13,278 nucleotides of DNA from positions 1 to 13,278 of the forward strand of contig CALVXL010000062.1 in assembly GCA_944369635.1 (NCBI GenBank). Direction: 5' to 3'. The DNA comes from an uncultured Clostridia bacterium. GTDB lineage: Bacteria > Bacillota > Clostridia > Christensenellales > Borkfalkiaceae. This document shows, one piece after another, positions 6,548-13,278 of this stretch (position 1 is its first letter; each line of letters opens with the position of its first letter). Both the position numbers and the translations under genes were made by a program. The notes beneath the pieces were generated by a model. That model was not told the origin of the DNA. It saw only the letters and a list, made by a program, of their open reading frames with translations, and made no database searches.

Positions 6548-8614
6548 ATGAGTAAATTCGAGGCAGGAAACATCAGAAACATAGCGATTGTAGGGCACAG
6601 CGGCGAGGGTAAAACCTCCCTTGCTGAAGCAATGCTTTTCAACGGCAAGTCGATCGACCGTCTGGGAAAAACGACGGACGGCAATACCGTCATGGACTAT
6701 GACGAGCAAGAGATTGCAAAGAAGATTTCGATTTCGCTTTCCGTCGCATATACTGTATGGCGGGATACCAAGATCAATATCATCGACGTGCCGGGCTTTT
6801 ACGATTTCGAGGGCGAGGCGGAGGAAGCGATGCGCGCGGCGACGGGCGTTGTGCTCGTGGCGGACGCAAACGGCTCCGTCAGCGTGGGCGCGGAAAAGAT
6901 GGTGGACTTTTGTCTGCGTCATAAAAAACCGCTCATTATTTTCGTGAACGGTATCGATAAAGAAAATGCGAATTTCGTTTCCACGGTGGAAGCGTTCAGG
7001 GATAAATACGGTAAACGCATCGCCACGATGCACGCGCCCATTATGGACGGCGGCAAGATGAAAGGCTACGTTTCCATAATATCGAGCAAGGCTTACGAAT
7101 TCACAAAGGGCGGCAGAGTTTCCATTCCCATTCCCGCGGATATGACGGGCAGGGTGCAGGCGATCAAGAACGGGCTTATCGAAGCCGCGGCGGAAAATTC
7201 CGAAGAGCTTTTGGATAAGTATTTCACCGAAGGCACGCTTCCCAACGACGACATCATCACAGGTATCAAAATCGGTATCGCCGCGGGCGACTGTATTCCG
7301 GTTATGGGCGGTTCCGCCACGCAGAACATGGGCGTCATCAACCTGATGGAAGAGATCGTCGATTTGATGCCTTCGCCTGATGAAGTGCCTCCGCAGGTCG
7401 CGGAAAACGAAAGCGGAGAAGCGATCGAAGTCGCGTGCGACGCGTCCGCTCCTTTTGCGGCGCAGGTGTTCAAAACGACCGTCGATCCCTTCGTCGGCAA
7501 GCTCAATATGCTCAGGGTATTTTCCGGCACGCTGAAAAGCGGGGTAACGGTGCTCAATATGCGCACGGGCGAAAAGGAACGAATCAACCAGCTGTATCTT
7601 CTGAAAGGGAAAAAACAGGAAGCGGTTGAAGAACTTTGCGCGGGCGATATCGGCGCGGTGAGTAAGCTCAACGCCACCAATACGGGCGACACACTGTGCG
7701 ATGAAAACAAGAAGGTCGTGTTCCCGCCCATCGCATTCCCCAAACCCGTGCTCACCATGGCGATTTACGCGGGCAAGAGCGGCGACGAAGACAAGATCTT
7801 CCAGGGGCTCAACAGGCTGGCGGAAGAAGATCTCACCTTCAAAGTGGAAAAGGATAAGGAAACGGGCGAAATGGTCATTCGCGGGCAGGGCGAGTCCCAG
7901 CTCGAAGTCCTTTGCAAGAAACTGAAAGCGAAATTCGGTTGCGAAGTCGATCTGAGAGAACCCAAGATCGCGTATAAAGAGACGATCCGCGGGACGGCGG
8001 AAGCCGAAGGCAAACATAAAAAACAGTCGGGCGGCGCGGGGCAGTTTGGCGTGGTCAATATCCGTTTCGAGCCGGGCGCGGCGGACGGCGAGTTCGAATT
8101 TGTGGACGCGGTCGTCGGCGGCGCGGTGCCGCGGCAGTTCATTCCCGCGGTGGAAAAGGGTTTGCGCGAAGCCGTGAAGAAGGGCGTTCTGGCGGGTTAT
8201 CCGATGACGAATATCAAATGCACGCTTTTCGACGGAAAATATCACCCCGTCGATTCCAAGGAAGTGGCGTTTGTCTCGGCGGCGAAACTCGCTTACGACG
8301 ACGCGTGCCTGCGCGCGCAACCCGTCCTGCTCGAGCCGATCTATAAAGTAAAAGTCATCGTGCCGGAAAGCTATATGGGCGATATCTTAGGCGATATGAA
8401 CAAGCGCCGCGGCAGGATCCTCGGCATGGACCTGATCGAGGGCAAGCAGGTCATCAACGCCGAAGTGCCTTTGGCGGAAATGGGCAAGTATGCCACCGAT
8501 TTAAGGAGCATGACGCAGGGGCGCGGCCGTTTTGAAAGCGAGTTCGATCATTATGAAGAAGTGCCTTATGCGACGCAGGAAAAGATCGTGAAAGACGCGA
8601 AAGCGGAGAAATAA
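6548..8614 (+). CDS. Elongation factor G-like translational GTPase (EF-G paralogue, divergent G domain)
   Basis: 688-residue protein with the full five-domain layout of EF-G: G domain about 1-275, domain II about 295-395, domain III about 398-475, domain IV about 476-595, domain V about 596-675. The P-loop is GHSGEGKT (16-23), where EF-G has GHIDAGKT. Switch II is DVPGF (80-84), not DTPGH, so the histidine that positions the hydrolytic water is a phenylalanine. G4 is NGID (134-137), and the switch I threonine region reads KKISIS. Domain IV keeps the tip motif YHPVDS (H566) and the KKQSGGAGQFG loop, so ribosome binding is plausible. This pattern belongs to the EF-G-like family found beside the true fusA product in many Firmicutes; its exact role is not settled. 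The start ATG 6548 has AAGGAAAGGG just upstream. A longer in-frame TTG start at 6440 lies upstream of the promoter and is rejected. No ribosomal-protein or tuf genes adjoin, unlike the usual str operon. Confidence 0.9.
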   Translation: MSKFEAGNIRNIAIVGHSGEGKTSLAEAMLFNGKSIDRLGKTTDGNTVMDYDEQEIAKKISISLSVAYTVWRDTKINIIDVPGFYDFEGEAEEAMRAATGVVLVADANGSVSVGAEKMVDFCLRHKKPLIIFVNGIDKENANFVSTVEAFRDKYGKRIATMHAPIMDGGKMKGYVSIISSKAYEFTKGGRVSIPIPADMTGRVQAIKNGLIEAAAENSEELLDKYFTEGTLPNDDIITGIKIGIAAGDCIPVMGGSATQNMGVINLMEEIVDLMPSPDEVPPQVAENESGEAIEVACDASAPFAAQVFKTTVDPFVGKLNMLRVFSGTLKSGVTVLNMRTGEKERINQLYLLKGKKQEAVEELCAGDIGAVSKLNATNTGDTLCDENKKVVFPPIAFPKPVLTMAIYAGKSGDEDKIFQGLNRLAEEDLTFKVEKDKETGEMVIRGQGESQLEVLCKKLKAKFGCEVDLREPKIAYKETIRGTAEAEGKHKKQSGGAGQFGVVNIRFEPGAADGEFEFVDAVVGGAVPRQFIPAVEKGLREAVKKGVLAGYPMTNIKCTLFDGKYHPVDSKEVAFVSAAKLAYDDACLRAQPVLLEPIYKVKVIVPESYMGDILGDMNKRRGRILGMDLIEGKQVINAEVPLAEMGKYATDLRSMTQGRGRFESEFDHYEEVPYATQEKIVKDAKAEK

Positions 8615-8637
8615 TTTAACGAGGTTATGAAGGAAAG

Positions 8638-9561
8638 ATGATTTTGACAATATGCCCGAATCCGAGCATGGATTGTACGATCGAGCTGGATAATCTGAAC
8701 GTCGGCATGCTCAACCGTATCAGTAATAAAGTGGAAACGTATTCGGGCAAGGCGCTGAACGTGGCCATGGGCGTAGCGCGGCTGAAAGAAAAGTCGTTTG
8801 CAACGGGGTTCATGTTCGAAAATAACGGAAAGATGTTCGAGCAAACGCTCGAAAGGGAAGGCGTGGCGCATAAATTTGTCTGGAACAAAGGCAGCGTGCG
8901 CGTCAATTATAAGATAATCGACAAACGCTCCATGCTGACGGAGATCAACGATAAAGGCGACGAGGTGAGCGAGGAAAAGCAAAAGGAGCTTATAGAGCTT
9001 GTCCGTATGCTCTCCAAGGATTGCAACATCGCCGTCATGAGCGGAAGTTTACCGAAAGGCGTTTCGGCGCAGTTTTACGGGGAAGTTTTGAAAGTGATTC
9101 CGTCCGGCGTGAAAAAAATCGTCGATACGGAAAAAAACAATCTCGAATACGCGCTGAAAGAAAACGTATATCTTGTTAAGCCGAATCTCCGCGAGCTGGA
9201 AAACATTGCGGGCGAATCGCTTACGAGCAAATATGATATCTTAAAAGCCTGTTATTTATTGTTAAATAAGGGCGTAAAAATGGTGATGGTTTCGCTCGGC
9301 AGCGAGGGGGCTATTTTGACCGACGGGATCAAAAGCTATTATTGCAAGAGCGCGAACGTCGCGGTTAATTCCACGGTGGGCGCGGGGGATTCCATGGTCG
9401 CTTCCGCTTGTGTGCAGATCGAAAAGGGCGCGGATATGGAAGAGCTTCTGCGCTGTTCGGTTGCGGCGGGAACGGCGGCAATCACTACCAGCGGCACAAA
9501 TCTCTTTTATAAAGATAAATACGAAGAGATTTACAAAAAAATTTATGTCGAACCGATTTGA
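8638..9561 (+). CDS. PfkB-family hexose-phosphate kinase (1-phosphofructokinase / tagatose-6-phosphate kinase type)
   Basis: 307-residue ribokinase-fold sugar kinase, close to the usual FruK/LacC length. It begins with the family hallmark LTICPNPSMDCT (D12 contacts the sugar). It then shows SGKALNVAMGVARL (36-49, the glycine-rich sugar-binding signature 1), SGSLPKGV (135-142), KPNLRELE (181-188), and the ATP and catalytic signature STVGAGDSMVA with base D251 in GAGD. It should phosphorylate a phosphosugar such as fructose-1-phosphate to the bisphosphate in the cytosol. FruK and LacC cannot be separated from sequence reading alone, and no PTS transporter or fruR regulator lies nearby to decide. 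ATG 8638 follows AAGGA at a short spacing of 3. It starts 23 bases after the EF-G-like stop with no terminator or promoter between, so the two are probably co-transcribed. A strong terminator follows. Confidence 0.88.
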   Translation: MILTICPNPSMDCTIELDNLNVGMLNRISNKVETYSGKALNVAMGVARLKEKSFATGFMFENNGKMFEQTLEREGVAHKFVWNKGSVRVNYKIIDKRSMLTEINDKGDEVSEEKQKELIELVRMLSKDCNIAVMSGSLPKGVSAQFYGEVLKVIPSGVKKIVDTEKNNLEYALKENVYLVKPNLRELENIAGESLTSKYDILKACYLLLNKGVKMVMVSLGSEGAILTDGIKSYYCKSANVAVNSTVGAGDSMVASACVQIEKGADMEELLRCSVAAGTAAITTSGTNLFYKDKYEEIYKKIYVEPI

Positions 9562-9570
9562 AAAGCTTTC

Positions 9571-9601
9571 AAAAAACCCGCGCGGCCGCGCGGGTTTTTT
9601 T
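9571..9601 (+). terminator. Strong symmetric terminator after the sugar kinase gene
   Basis: A perfect palindrome has core CCCGCGCGG/CCGCGCGGG (9577-9594), flanked by six A on the left (9571-9576) and seven T on the right (9595-9601). It lies 9 bases after the stop. The symmetry would let it stop transcription from both sides. Confidence 0.93.
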
Positions 9602-9736
9602 ATGTATAAATTTTTGCGCGCAAACGATATTTTTAGGATCATTGCGTATAAAAAGATAAAATATTCCCTATAAACGAAGTGGCGGAAAAAATGCAAAGCA
9701 GGATTTTACATAACAACGGGGAATTAGAGGCAGACT

Positions 9737-10609
9737 GTGATTGTGAAGCGCATTATTGTTTTTATCAAAAAAGCATTGAAAACGGTGGAGGAAAGCAACC
9801 TCATTCTAATTTCGGGCAGTTGGGCGTTTTTCTTTTTGCTTTCCGCCGTTCCGCTCGTTCTTCTCACCGTCATGGCGTTCGATTTTTTCGGTGTGGACGT
9901 CAGTTTTTTGCTGTCCGACATGCCGTCGGAACTCGGAGAAGGGCTTTCGCTCATCGTATCCGTGGCGACCGACGCTTCCAAAGGCGCTACCTTTATTCTC
10001 ATCGTCACTTCGCTTTACTCTTCTTCGAGGCTCTTTTCCTATATGCTGAAAGACGGGGATCTCATCTACGGCGCGTCGAGAAGAAAAAACTCCCTCTTGA
10101 CCAAAGCTTTCGGATTTTTGGTGATGTTTCTCGTATTCCTCGTATTTTTACTGGCGGGCGTGGCGATTCTGCTCAGCAAAAAGCTTGGCTTGCTTTTGTC
10201 TTTCGGCGCGGCGAATACCGTGTCGGAAAAAATCTTACTTAATTTTCTTGTAATTTCGGCGGCTTATGCTATAATAATAACGCTGGATATGTTTATCTGT
10301 CCGCTGAAAAATAAGCTGAAAGCCGTCATGCTGGGCGCGTTCGTAACGCTCGCGTTTGCGGTGCTCGGCAGTATCGGGTTCGCAGCCTATCTGCATTATT
10401 TTGCTTCGTATAACGACTTGTACGGCAGTCTGACCGCCGTCGTGGTCTTTATGCTGTGGGTATATATCGTGATGATCGGGCTGACGACAGGTAACGTATT
10501 TATATCGCTATTGATAAAAAGGCAGGAAAGTTATGGCAGTTTTGCAAATCAAAAACTTTACAAAAATTTACGGCGGAACGAAAAAAGCGGTGGACGATCT
10601 GACGCTTGA
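9737..10609 (+). CDS. YihY/BrkB-family inner membrane protein
   Basis: 290-residue integral membrane protein of the YihY/UPF0761 (BrkB) family. Members were once labelled ribonuclease BN by mistake, and their function remains unclear. About six membrane helices can be seen at roughly 22-50, 83-100, 124-147, 167-188, 196-222 and 229-258. The family signature in the last helix region, YGSLTAVVVFMLWVYIV (229-245), is well conserved. The start chosen is GTG 9737, six bases after AGAGG (9726-9730). The C-terminal tail from residue 266 (YGSFANQKLYKN and onward, rich in Lys and Arg) is encoded in the 77 bases that overlap the start of the next gene, a very long overlap. I find no convincing promoter in 9602-9736. 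It heads a cluster with an ABC exporter, but BrkB proteins are not known parts of ABC transporters, so a shared function is only a guess. Confidence 0.88.
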   Translation: MIVKRIIVFIKKALKTVEESNLILISGSWAFFFLLSAVPLVLLTVMAFDFFGVDVSFLLSDMPSELGEGLSLIVSVATDASKGATFILIVTSLYSSSRLFSYMLKDGDLIYGASRRKNSLLTKAFGFLVMFLVFLVFLLAGVAILLSKKLGLLLSFGAANTVSEKILLNFLVISAAYAIIITLDMFICPLKNKLKAVMLGAFVTLAFAVLGSIGFAAYLHYFASYNDLYGSLTAVVVFMLWVYIVMIGLTTGNVFISLLIKRQESYGSFANQKLYKNLRRNEKSGGRSDA

Positions 10610-11252
10610 AGTGGAAGCGGGAGATATTTACGGTTTTATCGGGCATAACGGCGCGGGAAAGTCAACCACGCTCAAAGCGGTGGTCGGCGTGCTGTCTTTC
10701 GAACAGGGGGATATTTTCGTCGACGGACATTCCGTAAAGCGCGAACCGCTCGCCTGCAAGCAGGTGATGGCGTTCATACCCGATAATCCCGATCTGTATC
10801 CGCAGCTCACGGGTATACAGTATCTTAATTTTATCGCCGATATTTACGGCGTGGGAAAGGCACAGCGTAACGAGCTTATTAAAAAATACGCCGCCACGTT
10901 CGAGCTTACGGATAATCTCGGCGATATCGTCTCTTCTTATTCCCACGGAATGAAGCAGAAACTCGTCATCATCGGCGCACTGATACATAAGCCGAAACTT
11001 CTCGTCATGGACGAACCGTTCGTCGGACTGGATCCGAAGGCGACTTATTCCATGAAGGAGATCATGCGGGAGATCTGCGCTTCGGGCGGCGCCATATTTT
11101 TTTCCACGCACGTTTTGGAAGTTGCGGAAAAACTTTGCAACAAAATCGCCATCATCAAGGGCGGCAAGCTCGTTGCAAACGGCGTAACGCAGGAAGTGAT
11201 CGGCAACGAATCGCTGGAAGAAACCTTTTTGGAGCTGTACAATGAAAAATAA
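10533..11252 (+). CDS. ABC-2 type exporter, ATP-binding protein
   Basis: 239-residue ABC ATPase that would power the permease encoded next. Walker A is GHNGAGKST (37-45), Walker B is LLVMDEP (156-162) with catalytic E161, the D-loop is GLDPKA, and the H-loop histidine is H193 (STHVLE). The signature motif reads SYSHGMKQK (135-143), a common variant in ABC-2 and EcsA-like exporters in place of LSGGQ. The Q-loop glutamine is replaced in FIPDNPDLYP (81-90), also a familiar variant of this group. ATG 10533 has AGGA five bases upstream and gives the typical start (MAVLQIKNFTKIYGG), so it is well supported even though it lies 77 bases inside brkB. It overlaps the permease gene by 11 bases, a sign of translational coupling. 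The cargo cannot be told from the sequence; no bacteriocin or peptide precursor is seen. Confidence 0.93.
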   Translation: MAVLQIKNFTKIYGGTKKAVDDLTLEVEAGDIYGFIGHNGAGKSTTLKAVVGVLSFEQGDIFVDGHSVKREPLACKQVMAFIPDNPDLYPQLTGIQYLNFIADIYGVGKAQRNELIKKYAATFELTDNLGDIVSSYSHGMKQKLVIIGALIHKPKLLVMDEPFVGLDPKATYSMKEIMREICASGGAIFFSTHVLEVAEKLCNKIAIIKGGKLVANGVTQEVIGNESLEETFLELYNEK

Positions 11253-12825
11253 ACTTTTCATACTTCTGAAAATGCAGTTTATGGGGTCTTTCGGCATCAA
11301 TAAACTTCTGCACGGAAAGCGGAAAGGGCAGGCGGTCGGTTTCGGCATGGCAATCGCCGCGGTGCTGGCGCTCTTCGCGCTCTTTGAAGGGATTGCCTGT
11401 CTATATGCGTGGCTCTTCGCGTTCGGACTCGCGGAGGCAGCCGTGGCGAATGCCGGATCACTTTACATGGGGCTTGTGTTCCTTCTTACAAGTTTTATTC
11501 TGTTCGTCTTTTCCCTTGCCAACGTAAACGGCAAAGTGTTCGGGTTCCGCGACTATGAAATGACGGTCAGTCTGCCCGTCGAAACGTGGCAGATCGCCGT
11601 ATCGAAGATCGCGTTTTTGTATTTAAGCAATCTCGCCGCTACGGTGGCGATCATGGTTCCGTTTTGGATATTCGGCGCGGCGTACCTCGGATTTTCTCCC
11701 GCAACGCATGGCGCGATCGTACTTTTGCTTTTCTTCGCACCCTTGTTTCCCACTTTTCTGGCGGTATTCTTCGGCACGCTTTTGGCGATCGCCACTGCCA
11801 GAATGAAACATAAGGCGGCAATGCAGACCGTATTTTTCCTCGTCATCGTCGTTGCGGCTGTTATTGTCCCGTATCTTTTGCCGCAGGGGAAAGGCTCGGG
11901 CGAGGAATTGGCGGCAATGGCGGCGGTGTTTTCCTTTGTTGCCGTACTTTTTGAAAAATTCTGGGTTGCTGCGGCTTATTCTGCGGTTTCTGCGGCGTTG
12001 TTCGTCTTGCCGTGCCTGTTTATCGGAAAGTTTTTTACGAAGATAAACACGCTTATTTTGTCGCACAAAGCGACTTCGAAGTATCAATTCAAAGAACAGA
12101 AGACGGCAAGCAAATTAAAAGCCGTGTTCGTCAAGGAGATTAAACGGCTGTTCGGCTGTCCCGTCTACGCGATGAACACGATCTGCGCGCCCGTCATGAT
12201 GATCGTATTTCCCGTCATCATTCTGCTTTCATCGGAAACCGATTTCGGCGCGATACGCACGCTCTTTCAAAATCAAGGATATTTCGGGGCGTTTTGCCTG
12301 ACGCTCGTCAGCGTGTTTTCGACGATACCCACAACTTTTTGCGCCATCTCCATGGAAGGGAAAAACTTCTGGATTCTGCGCAGCGCGCCGCTTTCCGTCC
12401 GCACGGTATTGACCGCAAAGCTTCTGGTGAATACCGTAATCGAAACGTTGCCCGGCATGGTGATCACGTTGATATACGGGATTCTTCTCGGCGTCGGGGC
12501 CGGCTATATCGCTTTTGCCGTGATCTGCGGCGCGTTGTTGTCCACCGCCTGCGGTATTTTCGGGCTCTTGTTCAATCTGAAATTTCCCATGCTGGAATGG
12601 GAAAACGAAACTATTCCCGTCAAGAGGGGAAAGTCGGGTATTTTTACCATGTTGGTAAATTTTGCGGCGTTTGTCGTTGTCGGCGTTTCGGGATGGTTTT
12701 TGCTCAGCGTAATGCCGATTGCCGCGCTTGCCGTCATGATGGTGCTTGCCGTTTTATATGTACTTATCGGCCTTTTCTTCTTAAACGGAAAAGGGGAAGA
12801 TCTTTACAATAAACTGATCGGCTGA
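11242..12825 (+). CDS. ABC exporter permease, 12 membrane helices
   Basis: 527-residue polytopic membrane protein, the partner of the upstream ATPase. Hydrophobic segments group in two sets of about six, separated by a soluble stretch around 268-305. That stretch carries KLKAVFVKEIKRLFGCPVYAMN, a motif I associate with putative clostridial ABC exporter permeases of the ABC-2 group. Also typical are FRDYEMTVSLPVE (102-114) and the matching SMEGKNFWILRSAPLSV (370-386) in the second half. These look like two related coupling elements, which suggests an internally duplicated full-length permease that may act without a second permease chain. ATG 11242 has GGAG seven bases upstream and overlaps the ATPase stop by 11 bases. 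It ends at TGA 12823-12825, and no clear terminator follows before the SpoIIID-like frame. The substrate is unknown. Confidence 0.88.
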   Translation: MKNKLFILLKMQFMGSFGINKLLHGKRKGQAVGFGMAIAAVLALFALFEGIACLYAWLFAFGLAEAAVANAGSLYMGLVFLLTSFILFVFSLANVNGKVFGFRDYEMTVSLPVETWQIAVSKIAFLYLSNLAATVAIMVPFWIFGAAYLGFSPATHGAIVLLLFFAPLFPTFLAVFFGTLLAIATARMKHKAAMQTVFFLVIVVAAVIVPYLLPQGKGSGEELAAMAAVFSFVAVLFEKFWVAAAYSAVSAALFVLPCLFIGKFFTKINTLILSHKATSKYQFKEQKTASKLKAVFVKEIKRLFGCPVYAMNTICAPVMMIVFPVIILLSSETDFGAIRTLFQNQGYFGAFCLTLVSVFSTIPTTFCAISMEGKNFWILRSAPLSVRTVLTAKLLVNTVIETLPGMVITLIYGILLGVGAGYIAFAVICGALLSTACGIFGLLFNLKFPMLEWENETIPVKRGKSGIFTMLVNFAAFVVVGVSGWFLLSVMPIAALAVMMVLAVLYVLIGLFFLNGKGEDLYNKLIG

Positions 12826-12941
12826 ACGAAATTTGATTATAGAGAATATCTGTATTTTAAAAAAAGAGAACAATCGGAAAAAAACGTCATAATGTGTCGA
12901 AAACGCGCATAAGCTTTACCATTAAAAGGGGGTGCGAAGTA

Positions 12942-13091
12942 ATGCGCGAATATATAAAAGAACGCATTTTAGAAGAAGCCCGTTATATCGTGGAACACGA
13001 AGCGACGGTGCGGCAAACGGCAAAAGCGTTTATGTCGAGCAAATCAACCATACATACGGTAGTAACAAAACAGAACGCTATTTTTGGGTGA
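12942..13091 (+). pseudogene. spoIIID: Truncated SpoIIID-like sporulation regulator (probably a remnant)
   Basis: 49-residue frame whose N-terminal part closely resembles SpoIIID, the small DNA-binding regulator that works with sigma-E and sigma-K in the mother cell. MREYIKERI at the start, RYIVEHEATVRQTAKAF (14-30) and SKSTIH (33-38) match the family's N-terminal helix and helix-turn-helix. Intact SpoIIID is about 80-95 residues and continues through KDVTERL into a basic C-terminal helix. Here the frame reads TVVTKQNAIFG and stops. No other frame downstream restores the missing half, so it is a truncation rather than a simple frameshift. Changes next to the recognition helix (MSSKST where GVSKST is usual) also suggest decay. 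ATG 12942 has AGGGGG (12927-12932) nine bases upstream; an in-frame upstream start at 12894 lacks such a site. It could still be expressed as a short helix-turn-helix protein. An intact copy may exist elsewhere in the genome. Confidence 0.68.
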
Positions 13092-13180
13092 TAAAATAGG
13101 AAATATCTTAAAATAGGTGCGGTTTTTGGTTTGGTGTAAATTTTCAAAGTTGAGCAGAAAGTAAATTTTAGAGAATAGGT

Positions 13181-13216
13181 AAAAAAAGAATCCGATTTCT
13201 TTCGGATTCTTTTTTT
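13181..13216 (+). terminator. Rho-independent terminator after the SpoIIID-like frame
   Basis: The perfect 15-base arms are 13181-13195 and 13202-13216, with core GAATCCGA/TCGGATTC and loop TTTCTT, flanked by seven A and seven T. It lies 89 bases after the truncated frame's stop. Because it is symmetric it could serve either strand. The last 60 bases of the window hold no gene that I can support. Confidence 0.9.
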
Positions 13217-13278
13217 CTATAGAAAAGCGGGTAAGCAATTATAAAAGTTAGTTTGATTTTTGCATTAATTACGCAAAA

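Noticed and set aside
6473..8320. Long 615-codon open frame on the minus strand opposite the EF-G-like gene
   Set aside because: It is antisense to a clearly identified gene and is rich in His, Arg and Phe with no domain pattern. Such shadow frames are common opposite GC-biased codons.
9679..10242. 187-codon plus-strand frame overlapping brkB
   Set aside because: It is read in a different frame from the BrkB protein, lacks membrane helices or known motifs, and is Arg/His-rich as expected for a shadow frame.
12867..12895. Possible sigma-E-type promoter (GAACAAT, then CATAATGT) before the SpoIIID-like frame
   Set aside because: Both boxes match the sigma-E pattern only partly and the region is A-rich, so I could not support it as a feature.

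Overview
The window looks like chromosomal DNA from a low-to-mid-GC, probably spore-forming Firmicute of the class Clostridia. The evidence is the strong AAGGAG-type ribosome sites, sigma-A promoters with exact 17-base spacers, hairpin-plus-T-run terminators after almost every transcription unit, a CadC/CadA metal-efflux operon with a separate small HMA protein, a lipobox LRR protein of the BspA type, and a remnant of the sporulation regulator SpoIIID. The lineage is an inference: there is no rRNA or other marker here to fix it. I see no tRNA, rRNA, CRISPR array, insertion sequence or prophage gene.

Layout. (1) 1-836: the C-terminal end of the Hsp90 chaperone HtpG, cut by the window edge, with a terminator. 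(2) 908-2139: a single-gene unit with its own promoter and terminator, encoding a DEDDh 3'-5' exonuclease joined to a BRCT domain. (3) 2334-4946: a metal-resistance operon. A consensus promoter is overlapped at its start site by a CadC/SmtB-type operator. It is followed by the repressor CadC, a 73-residue stand-alone HMA metal-binding protein, and a P1B-2 Zn/Cd/Pb-exporting ATPase that lacks its own N-terminal metal-binding domain. (4) 5018-6329, minus strand: a secreted lipoprotein with about 12 BspA-type leucine-rich repeats. (5) 6453-9601: an EF-G-like GTPase with non-standard G motifs, followed after 23 bases by a PfkB-family sugar-phosphate kinase and a strong terminator. (6) 9737-12825: a tight, overlapping cluster of a YihY/BrkB membrane protein, an ABC ATPase and a 12-helix ABC exporter permease. 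(7) 12942-13216: a short SpoIIID-like reading frame missing its C-terminal half, followed by a terminator.

The best-understood unit is the cad operon. Its promoter, operator and both regulator metal sites (C61/C63 plus N-terminal cysteines; D104/H106/H117/E120) can all be read directly, and they predict metal-induced export of Zn(II), Cd(II) or Pb(II). Most of the window is ordinary accessory and housekeeping DNA. I found no convincing wholly new system. The items most worth a second look are the truncated SpoIIID, the EF-G-like GTPase without the catalytic histidine in a unit with a sugar kinase, the exonuclease-BRCT protein, and the 77-base gene overlap between the BrkB protein and the ABC ATPase.
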